This document shows positions 54,201-62,967 of a DNA stretch of 64,000 nucleotides, one piece after another; position 1 is the first letter of the stretch, and each line of letters starts with the position of its first letter. The translations under genes were made by a program, and so were the position numbers. The notes beneath the pieces are model-generated. The model was not told the DNA's origin, did no database searches, and saw only the letters and a program-made list of their open reading frames with translations. The stretch is from Chromatiales bacterium (ex Bugula neritina AB1) (GTDB lineage: Bacteria > Pseudomonadota > Gammaproteobacteria > Granulosicoccales > Granulosicoccaceae), in contig MDLA01000192.1 in the NCBI GenBank assembly GCA_001730015.1, forward strand, positions 1-64,000. Direction: 5' to 3'.

Positions 54201-55394
54201 CTACAACAGGCGCGACAAATCAGAGCCGGAAAATCCCGACAGAGCAGGCTCAACGGCTTTTGAAAACCCAGCGACCATAAACCGCTCTCCCATTTCCTCG
54301 GGTAATATCAGCTGCTTGAAATTACCGGTAATCCGCAAGCGCTCACTTTCATTCAAACCATCAAGCTTTTCTTCGAGACGATCAAGAGCACCGAGTGAAA
54401 GCAAAAAGTCTGACAAAGAAGTAAAGCCCTCCAGCACTAGCCCGCCTCGAATTGCCGATTCCGCAACCGCTGTAAAATCTACATCTGCGGTAATGTCCTG
54501 CACTGCCTGATTAATGAGCGGGTTTGAATGCACCGTATGCCGCAAAAAGCAGCGCAGCGAACCTGAAGAGCGCAACGCGGAGTAGTAACGGGAACGCTCG
54601 CATCCGTAGTCACACACCAGAATCACCCCGCAAGCCATTGACTCCGCGAGACTCGCCCACCAGCCGTGCATCAATGGACAAAATTCCGAGCGATAGCCTT
54701 CAGGTAATTGCTGTCCGATATCCGCCTGTAATGCAGAAACATGAGCCGCGACTGATTCATCCGGCTTAAGAACGGTACAGATTTGTCCGTCGATATAATC
54801 GACATAAACCACTTTGGCTCCGCCGTCTTCGATACAAAATTGATCAACCGGGAAAGCATCAAACAGTTCATTGGCGATGGCCACGCCTTTAAAATCCGGT
54901 ACAAAACCATCAACCCAGCAAACCTTCCCGGCCAAACGGGTCGGCAACTCCGAAGCCACCAGTTGCCGTTGACGCTGCTGCAGCTCGCCACTGACATCAA
55001 GCAGAAAATAGTGTTCAGGCACTGTGCCTGTTTTCTCAAGTTCACACAGTACATCCACAGCCAGACGGCCGCTACCACCACCGAACTCGAGCAGATCACC
55101 ACCGCCAATGGATTCCAGTACCTCAGCAGCCTGACGTGCGATGCAAAAGGCGAAATTATCTGACAACTCGGGAGCAGTAACAAAGTCACCATCCCTGCCT
55201 AACTTGGCCAGCCCATTTACATAATAGCCCAGTTGCGGTTCGTACAGACAACGATGCATGTATTCACTGAAACGCATGGCACCGTTTGCCTGAATATCAC
55301 CAATAAGCGTTTGCCTCAGTGCTTTGCTGATCGCTGCCTGATCGGCATCCAGCGGTGGCAACTCTACCCGCTGTGTCATGCGATCAATCCGCAA
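54201..55394 (-). CDS. MidA-type class I SAM-dependent methyltransferase
   Basis: 397 residues, PF02636 family (MidA; NDUFAF7 in mitochondria). LYEPQLGYYVNG, FVTAPELSDNFAFCIARQA, and LLEFGGGSGRLAVDVL (motif I GGGSG) are characteristic, and ANELFDAFPVDQF the following element. The eukaryotic homologue methylates an arginine of complex I; the bacterial target is unknown. Same strand as folB, 36 bp downstream of it. Confidence 0.9.
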   Translation of the reverse strand: MRIDRMTQRVELPPLDADQAAISKALRQTLIGDIQANGAMRFSEYMHRCLYEPQLGYYVNGLAKLGRDGDFVTAPELSDNFAFCIARQAAEVLESIGGGDLLEFGGGSGRLAVDVLCELEKTGTVPEHYFLLDVSGELQQRQRQLVASELPTRLAGKVCWVDGFVPDFKGVAIANELFDAFPVDQFCIEDGGAKVVYVDYIDGQICTVLKPDESVAAHVSALQADIGQQLPEGYRSEFCPLMHGWWASLAESMACGVILVCDYGCERSRYYSALRSSGSLRCFLRHTVHSNPLINQAVQDITADVDFTAVAESAIRGGLVLEGFTSLSDFLLSLGALDRLEEKLDGLNESERLRITGNFKQLILPEEMGERFMVAGFSKAVEPALSGFSGSDLSRLL

Positions 55395-55430
55395 ATCTGC
55401 CGGATGTTACTCAATTGAAAATACAAACGC

Positions 55431-55796
55431 TTAATCTGCCACAATACGCTGACCGCGCTCGATAATCACCCCGACGTCTTTTGAACCACTGATTGCACCA
55501 GGCTTGTGAAGAGTCACTTTAACCCAGGGCACATTGAATTCCTCCATCACAATAGCAGCGATTTTTTCAGCCATCGATTCAATCAGCCCGTAACTGCTAT
55601 TCTCGACAAACTCGGTCAGCCGCTTTGAAATGCTCTTGTAGTTAAGCGTGTGCTTTATATCATCCGTTGCTGCCGCCTGCCGGATATCTGTCGCCATCTC
55701 AAGATCAATAGCAACTGTCTGGCGAATTTCACGTTCCCAATCGTAAACTCCAATGACAGTATCCACACGCAGATCGGTAAGAAAAATAGTATCCAT
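55431..55796 (-). CDS. folB: Dihydroneopterin aldolase
   Basis: 121-residue T-fold enzyme of folate synthesis. DTIFLTDLRVDTVIGVYDWER carries the catalytic-site Tyr/Glu region, LNYKSISKRLTEFVENSSYG and LIESMAEKIAAIVM hold the conserved Lys and Glu, and VTLHKPGAISGSKDVGV the last strand. Overlaps no gene; the Fe-S protein lies 59 bp upstream on the same strand. Confidence 0.95.
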   Translation of the reverse strand: MDTIFLTDLRVDTVIGVYDWEREIRQTVAIDLEMATDIRQAAATDDIKHTLNYKSISKRLTEFVENSSYGLIESMAEKIAAIVMEEFNVPWVKVTLHKPGAISGSKDVGVIIERGQRIVAD

Positions 55797-55855
55797 AAGC
55801 CAGAGTTAGAGTGCCTTCAGCATTAAACAGAGTGCTACGGTAACAGAATATTGTC

Positions 55856-56569
55856 TTATTCAGCACCTTCTTCAGTCCAGCGCAACAGCGATGGTAACGA
55901 GCGCTCATAGTAGTAAGCAATTTGCGCATCACTATAGCGCCACTCAACGGCAACCGGACAACTGATTCGAGCCAGGCAAGTACTGGCGCACCCGGACTGC
56001 TCCTGCACTCGCCATTTACTACATGCGGTCAGATTCGGCGGCTCAGATGCACTCAGCGCGTTCGCCGGACACGCTTGAAGGCAGGCTTTTTCTTCGCAAG
56101 TCAGGCAGGGAGAAGACACCGCTGACCCGGAAGAAGCTGACCCGGAGGAAGCTGAAACAGGCACGCCGATTCGAACCACTGCTCGATAGCCGAACCACAA
56201 ACCGTAACGTTCATTTATACCTATGCCAAGTGGTGAGTTGTGGTGCCAGCCAGCAGCTGCTCCCAGTCGCTGCAGATTCGGTACCTCATTTACAGCGGCA
56301 TTACCGGGGAAAAGAAATTGCCAATCACATTCTCCGGCCCGTTCTCTCATCACGTGACCAACGGTAGCCACGGTGTACTCATCAATCGGATCAGCACGCT
56401 GCAGATACTCGGCAGATAGATTATCCCAGAGCGAATTACCGGCATTACCGATCAATAAAACGGAGCCGTCCGCTTTTGTCGTCGCGTCGTCGTCAGGTGG
56501 GAAATCAACCACAGCGAACAGATTAAAGCCGTATATCGACAGGTCTTCTTTGATCAATTCAACGTTCAA
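55856..56569 (-). CDS. QueG/MMAC-related 4Fe-4S protein with Ser/Gly insert
   Basis: 237 residues. C-terminal [4Fe-4S] region: CLTCEEKACLQACP (CxxCx4CxxxCP), then CSKWRVQEQSGCASTCLARISCP. The pattern and GYRAVVRIGVPV resemble part of epoxyqueuosine reductase (QueG) or cobalamin-associated Fe-S proteins, but it is shorter than QueG (~350) and its cobalamin residues are not evident. A low-complexity loop ASSGSASSGSAVSS sits just before the cluster. Function uncertain. Confidence 0.6.
   Translation of the reverse strand: MNVELIKEDLSIYGFNLFAVVDFPPDDDATTKADGSVLLIGNAGNSLWDNLSAEYLQRADPIDEYTVATVGHVMRERAGECDWQFLFPGNAAVNEVPNLQRLGAAAGWHHNSPLGIGINERYGLWFGYRAVVRIGVPVSASSGSASSGSAVSSPCLTCEEKACLQACPANALSASEPPNLTACSKWRVQEQSGCASTCLARISCPVAVEWRYSDAQIAYYYERSLPSLLRWTEEGAE
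56121..56150. repeat. 15-bp direct repeat inside the Fe-S protein gene
   Basis: GCTGACCCGGAAGAA and GCTGACCCGGAGGAA are adjacent, differing at one base, with a partial third unit GCTGA after them. They encode the Ser/Gly loop in the minus-strand protein (SASSG units). In-frame expansion. Confidence 0.9.
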
Positions 56570-56593
56570 AGTGAAATACCGTGTAACTAGGCA

Positions 56594-56622
56594 TTGGAAT
56601 TGCCACTAATCTTCCCTATAAT
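56594..56622 (+). promoter_or_regulatory. Promoter of rpmB-rpmG
   Basis: TTGGAA (56594-56599), 17-bp spacer, TATAAT (56617-56622), about 40 bp before the rpmB start. Near-consensus sigma-70 promoter on the plus strand, pointing at the ribosomal protein pair. Confidence 0.8.
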
Positions 56623-56661
56623 GTTCGGTTCAGCGCCAACTTTTAGTGCGGAGCAAAGCAC

Positions 56662-56898
56662 ATGTCTCGAATTTGTCAGGTTACCGGAAAACGTCCGATG
56701 AGCGGTAACAACGTATCACATGCAAAAAACCGGACTCGCCGTCGTTTTTTGCCAAACTTGCATACTCACCGTTTCTGGGTAGAAGCCGAAAAGAGATTCG
56801 TTACCCTGCGGGTTTCATCAAACGGTATGCGTATTATCGATAAAAAAGGTATTGATACTGTGCTGGCTGATCTACGTAAACGCGGCGAAAAACTCTAA
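56662..56898 (+). CDS. rpmB: 50S ribosomal protein L28
   Basis: 78 residues, universal L28: SRICQVTGKRPMSGNNVSHA, KNRTRRRFLPNLHTHRFW, and GMRIIDKKGIDTVLADLRKRG. ATG at 56662. Followed 10 bp later by rpmG, the classic pair. Confidence 0.97.
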   Translation: MSRICQVTGKRPMSGNNVSHAKNRTRRRFLPNLHTHRFWVEAEKRFVTLRVSSNGMRIIDKKGIDTVLADLRKRGEKL

Positions 56899-56908
56899 GG
56901 AGGTTGTC

Positions 56909-57064
56909 ATGAGAGACAAAATCAAACTGGTTTCTACTGCCGGTACCGGTCACTACTACACAACGACCAAAAACAAACGCACCATGACCGAAAAAATGGA
57001 AATCAAAAAGTACGATCCCGTGGTGCGAAAGCACGTGGCGTACAAAGAAGCGAAAATCAAGTAA
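56909..57064 (+). CDS. rpmG: 50S ribosomal protein L33
   Basis: 51 residues, MRDKIKLVSTAGTGHYYTTT through KYDPVVRKHVAYKEAKIK. The ATG at 56909 is set by a full TAAGGAGGT Shine-Dalgarno; an earlier in-frame ATG lies within rpmB. No zinc-binding Cys pairs (the Cys-minus form). Confidence 0.97.
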   Translation: MRDKIKLVSTAGTGHYYTTTKNKRTMTEKMEIKKYDPVVRKHVAYKEAKIK

Positions 57065-57091
57065 AACTCGCTCCAAACGCACTGAAAACTC

Positions 57092-57117
57092 AAAGCCCGG
57101 TACTGCCGGGCTTTTTT
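57092..57117 (+). terminator. Rho-independent terminator after rpmG
   Basis: AAAGCCCGG/CCGGGCTTT stem (57092-57100 with 57106-57114), loop TACTG, followed by TTT. 28 bp after the rpmG stop. Confidence 0.9.
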
Positions 57118-57284
57118 ATGCCTGCAATTCCTTTTGCCCGCAAATTCCGCCACCAAGTATCTGCCCTTCCAATAAGCTCTCCCGCTTTTGTGTAAATCGT
57201 CTATAAATTGGTAGTGGCCACGGCGTATCTGCCAGCCAGTCTGGCGACCGGACCCGCCATCACCAGAAACCCGGAGAGAGCGCC

Positions 57285-58244
57285 ATGTGTGCTGACACCA
57301 CGCAAAGCCTGCTGAACGCGACTGCGATCGACGTTGAATACGGAAAACAAACAGTTCTGAGCGGCATTGATGTCTGCCTTGAAAAGGGCACAACACTGGG
57401 CTTGCTGGGGCTGAACGGCGCTGGAAAATCCACTCTGCTGAAGGTGCTGGCAGGTGTTTGCCCGCCATCCAGCGGCACAGTCAATATCGCCGGCGCTGAC
57501 CTGAATACCGAACCAATGGCAGCCAGACTGTCACTCGGCTTTGCACCCGACAGGCCTCCAGTTCACTCTGAATTCACCGTGACAGAATTCCTCACCTATG
57601 CAGCCGAATTGCGCAGGGTACACAAAAAACAGCTTTCGGCAGCGGTCAGTTCAGTTATCGAACGTTGCGGGCTCGGCGAACATCGGCATCGAATTATTGC
57701 CAACCTGTCGCACGGGTACCAACAACGGATAAACCTGGCCCAGGCACTGGTGCATAAACCGAAGGTCCTGCTGCTTGACGAACCGACAAACGGCCTGGAT
57801 CCATTGCAACTGATGGAGATGAGGTCGCTGATTACCCGGATCGGCGAAAACCACGCGACAATATTTTCCAGCCACCTGCTCACTGAAGTAGAGGCCAGCT
57901 GCAATCAGGTGATGCTGATAAACGACGGGAAAAAGCTTCTCGATTTGCCAATTGACCAGATAAGCAATAAAGGCGGGGCAACCTTTGAGGTAGTGCTGCA
58001 TCAAGCCGCACTGCAGACCGACTTACAGGATTTACCCGGTGTGCTATCGGTGTGCTCGGTCGATCCGCTGCACTGGCTTGTGACAACAAATGATTCGCCA
58101 CAATCTGGAAACCCCGCCAGTATCGGGGAAGCTCTTATAGCAAGAGGGTTGCAACTGCTGGAAGTCAACCCGGTGAAAAACCATCTGGAGCGTGTGTTTA
58201 ACCAACTTTCAGCAGATTCGACTGCAATCGGTGACACTCAATGA
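57285..58244 (+). CDS. ABC-2 exporter ATP-binding protein, GldA-like
   Basis: 319 residues. Walker A GLNGAGKSTLLKVLAG, signature LSHGYQQRINLAQAL, Walker B VLLLDEPTNGLDPLQ, then SSHLLTEVEASC. C-terminal extension of ~100 residues. Homologous to GldA/CcmA-type ATPases. Starts a four-gene operon; its TGA overlaps the next ATG (ATGA). Confidence 0.9.
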   Translation: MCADTTQSLLNATAIDVEYGKQTVLSGIDVCLEKGTTLGLLGLNGAGKSTLLKVLAGVCPPSSGTVNIAGADLNTEPMAARLSLGFAPDRPPVHSEFTVTEFLTYAAELRRVHKKQLSAAVSSVIERCGLGEHRHRIIANLSHGYQQRINLAQALVHKPKVLLLDEPTNGLDPLQLMEMRSLITRIGENHATIFSSHLLTEVEASCNQVMLINDGKKLLDLPIDQISNKGGATFEVVLHQAALQTDLQDLPGVLSVCSVDPLHWLVTTNDSPQSGNPASIGEALIARGLQLLEVNPVKNHLERVFNQLSADSTAIGDTQ

Positions 58245-58999
58245 TAAAAGTAATTGCAGAACATGAGTTGCGAGTATTACTGAGATCGCCCTTCGCATGG
58301 ATCGCAGCCGCCCTGCTTCAATTGATTTTCGGCTGGCTGTTTCTGGCAGCCGTTGATCAATTCACAACCGCACAAACTCAAATAGCTTCCTCAGCACAGC
58401 AAAGTGGTTTAACTGCTTATCTGGTCGTGCACTTCATTGCGCCATCCACCATTATCATGATGCTGGCTACCCCGCTGCTCTGCATGGGTACTATCGCTGG
58501 CGAACGCCAATCCGGCCGTTTTGCTCTATTGGCCAGCTCGCCAGTAACGCCGGCCCACATTGTCACCGGCAAATTTACCGGCGCACTACTTTTCCAATAT
58601 GCGGTTATATTACTCAGCATGCTGCTGATCGCTGCACTGCTGCCGGGCATTGCTCTGGATCTATTCCATTTGCTCACTGCCTATCTCGGGCTGGCGCTAT
58701 TTATAGCGGTGGCAACAGCCGTTACATTGCTTTTTTCCTCGCTGACTAAGCGCCCGGTACTGGCTGCTTTTTTGAGTTTCTCAGTACTGCTTATGTCGTG
58801 GCTGGCTGCACAGACGGCAACTGGCATGCTGAGTGTTGTATCTCCTTCCAGCCACCTCAACAGCTTTATGCAGGGGCTGTTCGACAGCAGAGACTTCGCT
58901 TATTTCATCTGCACAGTAGCTATATTGCTGTGCCTGTGCACCCATCGGTTGGCGACACTCATCAGAAATAGCTCAACTGCAAGTCCGAAATACTCATGA
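58241..58999 (+). CDS. ABC-2 type permease, GldF-like
   Basis: 252 residues, six helices. Starts IAEHELRVLLRSPFAWIAAAL, contains MLATPLLCMGTIAGERQSG and FALLASSPVTPAHIVTGK, as in GldF and NosY-type permeases. Overlaps both neighbours by 4 bp (ATGA each). Forms the pore with the GldA-like ATPase. Confidence 0.88.
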   Translation: MIKVIAEHELRVLLRSPFAWIAAALLQLIFGWLFLAAVDQFTTAQTQIASSAQQSGLTAYLVVHFIAPSTIIMMLATPLLCMGTIAGERQSGRFALLASSPVTPAHIVTGKFTGALLFQYAVILLSMLLIAALLPGIALDLFHLLTAYLGLALFIAVATAVTLLFSSLTKRPVLAAFLSFSVLLMSWLAAQTATGMLSVVSPSSHLNSFMQGLFDSRDFAYFICTVAILLCLCTHRLATLIRNSSTASPKYS

Positions 59000-60339
59000 A
59001 TAGGCTAATTCACTATTCGTTGATTCTATTGAATAACGATTACACCCGCATTGCCTTGCTACTCACCTGCATTTTGCTATCTGCTTCAGTAGCCAACCGG
59101 TTTTATTTTATCCACGATATGACCGGAGCTAATCGACACACCTTATTGCCACAGAGTATAGAATCACTGAATCTGCTGACCAAACCAGTCACTATTGAAG
59201 TCTTTATAAGCCCACTGGATCAACAGCGCCATGCCGTCAGCGCTCTGCTCAACAAATACCAGCGTAACAAAACTAATCTGAGTATTGTTTACACCGATCC
59301 AGCCCTCGATCCACAGCGTATGCGAGAGCTCAATATCGAGCCGGGTGGCGAAATATTCCTGAACTATGGTAATCGAACACAACGAATTTCCCAGGTGTCA
59401 GAGCAGGCAGTAACCGTTGCACTTCAGCGACTGGCACGTAACCAGCACCCGGCAGCTTATTTTATAACCGGTCATGGAGAACGCTTGCTGGAAGGAGGCA
59501 ACAACACAGATCTAGGCGTATTCACATCCCAGTTAAGGCAGTCGGGCTTTACACTAAATACGCTCGATCTAACCGATACTGAAACACTCGACACTGGCGA
59601 TCTGATTGTAATTGCCAGCCCGTTACAACACTATTTACCCGGAGAATCTGCTCTACTACTCGACTACCTTTCACGGGGTGGTGATCTTATCTGGTTTACA
59701 GAACCCTATTCCGACGACGGCTTAAAAGCGCTTGAATATGAACTGGGTATAAAACGCCTGCCCGGCGTAGTGGTTGATCTAGCCGCACAGAAGCTGCAGG
59801 TAGATCGTCCCGATTTCGCGGTTGCCAACAACTACTCCAAGCACCAGGCGACGGATAGCTTCACGGCTGTCACTTTATTTCCACAGGCAGCCGGGCTTGA
59901 TCTACAACCGAATCGCGAATGGCGCGCCGCCGCCCTGGTACAAGCCGGAGAGCAAGCCTGGACAGAAACCAGCGCCTTGACAGGCCAACTGTCATTTGGC
60001 GATGACGGTCGGGAAAAAGCGGGCCCGTTTCCGCTGGTAATGGCACTCGAACGTGAGAAAGCAGGTAAAACCCAGAAAGTGATCATAGCCGGAGATGGCG
60101 ATTTTATTACTGACGCATGGATCATGAACGGCGGCAACCGCGACCTCGGCAACCGACTGTTCAACTGGACTGCAGATGACACCAGATTCATTGGCATTAA
60201 TCGACCCGAGCCCAGAGACGCGCAGCTGAATTTATCCAGAAACAATACACTGGTGCTCGCTGCACTTTCACTACTGATATTGCCCGGTCTATTCCTTACC
60301 GGCGCAACCCGTGTGTGGTATCAACGTCGCCATGGATAA
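58996..60339 (+). CDS. GldG-like auxiliary membrane protein (ABC-type uncharacterised transport)
   Basis: 447 residues. N-terminal helix, a large exported domain with TKPVTIEVFISPLDQQRHAV and YFITGHGERLLEG, LIVIASPLQHYLPGE, DLIWFTEPYSDDG and a C-terminal helix NTLVLAALSLLILPGLFLTG. This is the ABC_transp_aux (GldG) family. Predicted periplasmic domain held at both ends. Overlaps the next gene by 8 bp. Confidence 0.85.
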   Translation: MNRLIHYSLILLNNDYTRIALLLTCILLSASVANRFYFIHDMTGANRHTLLPQSIESLNLLTKPVTIEVFISPLDQQRHAVSALLNKYQRNKTNLSIVYTDPALDPQRMRELNIEPGGEIFLNYGNRTQRISQVSEQAVTVALQRLARNQHPAAYFITGHGERLLEGGNNTDLGVFTSQLRQSGFTLNTLDLTDTETLDTGDLIVIASPLQHYLPGESALLLDYLSRGGDLIWFTEPYSDDGLKALEYELGIKRLPGVVVDLAAQKLQVDRPDFAVANNYSKHQATDSFTAVTLFPQAAGLDLQPNREWRAAALVQAGEQAWTETSALTGQLSFGDDGREKAGPFPLVMALEREKAGKTQKVIIAGDGDFITDAWIMNGGNRDLGNRLFNWTADDTRFIGINRPEPRDAQLNLSRNNTLVLAALSLLILPGLFLTGATRVWYQRRHG

Positions 60340-61126
60340 GCAATCGCCGCTTTCAGCGAAAAAGCTCTGGTCTAACCGGGCCATAGCCGCAATAGCAATC
60401 GGCCTTGGTTTGATCATCGTGCTGGATGGCGTGCTGCTGAATAAACCGGACTCTGTTAGTACTATCTATTCAATTGATGACCCCCGTTCGATAAGCCTTA
60501 GTCAGGACGATACCCTACTTATAGCTTTTGAACGACAACATGGACAATGGCTAGTAACCGAACCACAAATAGCTCCGGCCATGGCCGCACGCATGGCAGT
60601 CCTGCTCGATGCGAACAATTATACATCAAGAAGCTATCCGGCCACCGAGTTGCCATATGCGGAACTGTTCGAGAATGCTGTTTCACTCCGTATTGACGAT
60701 AACCTCTTTAGCCTTGGTCAATTAGAACCGGTGAGCCAATTGCGTTACGTATACGCCAATAAGCAAGTGTATTTGCAACCGGATTTTATAATGCCACTGC
60801 TCCAGGCTGGCTATAACGCATTTACCGACCTGCTCGTGACCGCAGAGGTATCAGAAGTCAGCATCGATAATAAAGCGGTTGAGAATATTCAACTCTGGTC
60901 AGAACTGCAGTCGATCGGTATAGTCCGGAAACCCGATACCAACGTACCTGCACTGGCATCTATCACAGTGATAGAAAAAGACAAGCCCCCCCGAACGTTC
61001 AATTTATACTCTCAAGGTAATGGTGTTACGCTGGTAGACGAAGGATTCGGCTATGGATATCTGCTGGCACCGGAGCAAACAGCCGCGCTCGGTCTGTCAA
61101 ATCTGCTGTCACCCGCCGCTCAGTAA
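60332..61126 (+). CDS. DUF4340 domain protein
   Basis: 264 residues starting MDKQSPLSAKKLWSN, then one membrane helix (AIAAIAIGLGLIIVLDGVLL) and a periplasmic part with VSTIYSIDDPRSISL and a C-terminal lipid/substrate-binding-like domain. DUF4340 is the usual fourth member of Gld-like ABC operons. The start at 60332 overlaps the GldG-like stop, a strong sign of coupling; a longer frame from 60311 is less likely. No enzymatic motif seen. Confidence 0.82.
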   Translation: MDKQSPLSAKKLWSNRAIAAIAIGLGLIIVLDGVLLNKPDSVSTIYSIDDPRSISLSQDDTLLIAFERQHGQWLVTEPQIAPAMAARMAVLLDANNYTSRSYPATELPYAELFENAVSLRIDDNLFSLGQLEPVSQLRYVYANKQVYLQPDFIMPLLQAGYNAFTDLLVTAEVSEVSIDNKAVENIQLWSELQSIGIVRKPDTNVPALASITVIEKDKPPRTFNLYSQGNGVTLVDEGFGYGYLLAPEQTAALGLSNLLSPAAQ

Positions 61127-61221
61127 TCCAGAGGCAATATACAAGCATACCTCAACACGACACCCCCTATTATCTGATAGCGTATATACTGCAGCCAATC
61201 TAATTTCACGGAACAGGCACA

Positions 61222-62034
61222 ATGCCTGAATTACCAGAAGTCGAAACTACGTTGCGAGGTATAGCACCTCAGCTTTTGACTCATCAGATTTCCAGTGTCG
61301 ATATCAGTCAGCCACAACTGCGCTGGCCGGTTAGCAAATCGCTGACGCAGCTGAAAAACAGCAAAATCCTATCACTTCATCGTCGTGCTAAATATCTGTT
61401 AATTGAAACAGAGCACGGGCATCTCATTATTCACCTGGGCATGTCCGGCAGTTTGCGGATCAATGACCCGAAAATCCCGCGGAAGAAACACGATCATATA
61501 GAATTCAGGTTGTCCACCGGCAAGGTTTTGCGTTATCACGATCCCAGAAGATTCGGCGCGGTACTGTTTACAACCGGTGAGCCCAGCCAGCATAAGTTAC
61601 TGATCAGTCTGGGACCTGAGCCATTGTCGGAAGATTTCAATGCAAGCCATCTATTTAAAGCCTCACGCAATCGAAAACGCGCTGTAAAGAACCTGATCAT
61701 GGACGGTCATATCGTGGTAGGTGTCGGCAATATATACGCCAGCGAAGCACTCTTTCTGGCCGGGATCAGACCCGGTATTGCAGCGAGTCGTTTAACAAGC
61801 AGGCAATGCAATGAAATTGTAGACGCCATTAAAAAAGTGCTTGCTGAAGCTATTTCCATGGGTGGCACCACATTGCGTGATTTCGTCAACTCGGACGGAG
61901 AGCCAGGCTACTTCCAGCAAACCCTTAATGTATACGGTCGCCAGCATGAACCTTGTCTATACTGCACCACCCGAATCAAACAGAAAGTGATTGGCCAACG
62001 TTCTACTTTTTACTGCCCGAGCTGCCAAAAGTGA
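61222..62034 (+). CDS. mutM: Formamidopyrimidine-DNA glycosylase
   Basis: Base-excision enzyme removing 8-oxoguanine, 270 residues. N-terminal PELPEVETTLRG with catalytic Pro2/Glu3, then HLGMSGSL, YHDPRRFGAV, GVGNIYASEALF, and a C-terminal zinc finger CLYC-x16-CPSC. 95 bp after the DUF4340 gene; not obviously part of that operon. Confidence 0.97.
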   Translation: MPELPEVETTLRGIAPQLLTHQISSVDISQPQLRWPVSKSLTQLKNSKILSLHRRAKYLLIETEHGHLIIHLGMSGSLRINDPKIPRKKHDHIEFRLSTGKVLRYHDPRRFGAVLFTTGEPSQHKLLISLGPEPLSEDFNASHLFKASRNRKRAVKNLIMDGHIVVGVGNIYASEALFLAGIRPGIAASRLTSRQCNEIVDAIKKVLAEAISMGGTTLRDFVNSDGEPGYFQQTLNVYGRQHEPCLYCTTRIKQKVIGQRSTFYCPSCQK

Positions 62035-62062
62035 TTTGTATCTATTCTAGTAACCTATAAAC

Positions 62063-62320
62063 TCAGACCTTATTAATAGCAATTATCCGATGGTATTTTT
62101 CCATCAGCTGCTCATGAGTTTCAACGTACTGCGGATCAAAAGGAATGCACTCGACCGGACAGACCTCGACACACTGCGATGTTTCAAAATGCCCGACACA
62201 CTCTGTACACAGAGCCGGATTGATTTCATAAATCTCGATACCCTGGGTAATCGCACCGTTAGGGCACTCAGGCTCACAGACATCGCAGTTTATACATTCA
62301 TCGGTGATAATCAGCGCCAC
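62063..62320 (-). CDS. YfhL-type 4Fe-4S ferredoxin
   Basis: 85 residues with two clusters. First CINCDVCEPECPNGAI (CxxCxxCxxxCP), then CTECVGHFETSQCVEVCPVECI with a longer gap before its third Cys, which is a YfhL-family feature. Acts in electron transfer. Convergent with mutM, 54 bp downstream of coaD. Confidence 0.93.
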   Translation of the reverse strand: MALIITDECINCDVCEPECPNGAITQGIEIYEINPALCTECVGHFETSQCVEVCPVECIPFDPQYVETHEQLMEKYHRIIAINKV

Positions 62321-62374
62321 AGTGCGTACTCAACACCTGTGATTGACCCAGACCCAGCCCCAGCCACAACACAA

Positions 62375-62863
62375 TTAGACATCACGAGCCCTGGTTTCTC
62401 TAAGTGCCAGTTCCACCGCGGGATTGACAAAACGCGATACATCGCCACCGAGCTTTGCTATTTCCCGCACAATACTTGACGACACAAAGGTGTACTGGCT
62501 GGCCGCTGCTACAAAGACCGTTTCTATTTCCGGATTAAGCTGCCGGTTCAGATTCGCGAGCTGAACTTCATATTCAAAATCAGATACCGCCCTCAACCCC
62601 CGCACAATAACCGTAGCATCAATCTCGGACGCTACGTCAACCAACAAGCCACAGAACGATTGCACCCTGATATTGGAAAGATCGGCCAGCGCATCCGCAA
62701 CAAAACCACTGCGCGTTTCCAGATCAAAGTGCGGCTGCTTACCCGGGCTTTCCGCCACCGCAATAACGACGTTGTCGAACATTCTCGATGCCCGTGTCGC
62801 GACATCTATATGACCAAGCGTAACGGGGTCAAACGTTCCGGGGTATATCGCTGTGATGTCCAA
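62375..62863 (-). CDS. coaD: Phosphopantetheine adenylyltransferase
   Basis: 162 residues, coenzyme A synthesis. YPGTFDPVTLGHIDVATRAS has the (T/H)xGH nucleotidyl transfer motif; RGLRAVSDFEYE and YTFVSSSIVREIAKLGGDVS follow. 104 bp after rsmD, same strand. The rsmD-coaD-ferredoxin order is common in gammaproteobacteria. Confidence 0.96.
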   Translation of the reverse strand: MDITAIYPGTFDPVTLGHIDVATRASRMFDNVVIAVAESPGKQPHFDLETRSGFVADALADLSNIRVQSFCGLLVDVASEIDATVIVRGLRAVSDFEYEVQLANLNRQLNPEIETVFVAAASQYTFVSSSIVREIAKLGGDVSRFVNPAVELALRETRARDV

Positions 62864-62967
62864 AATTTATTCCCTGATCGATTTAATTTACAGTGTACCA
62901 TCGCTGCTCGCCAGCCATTGCTGTACCACGACCAGCAAACTCATGCCCGCTCAACAGAAACCGGTTT

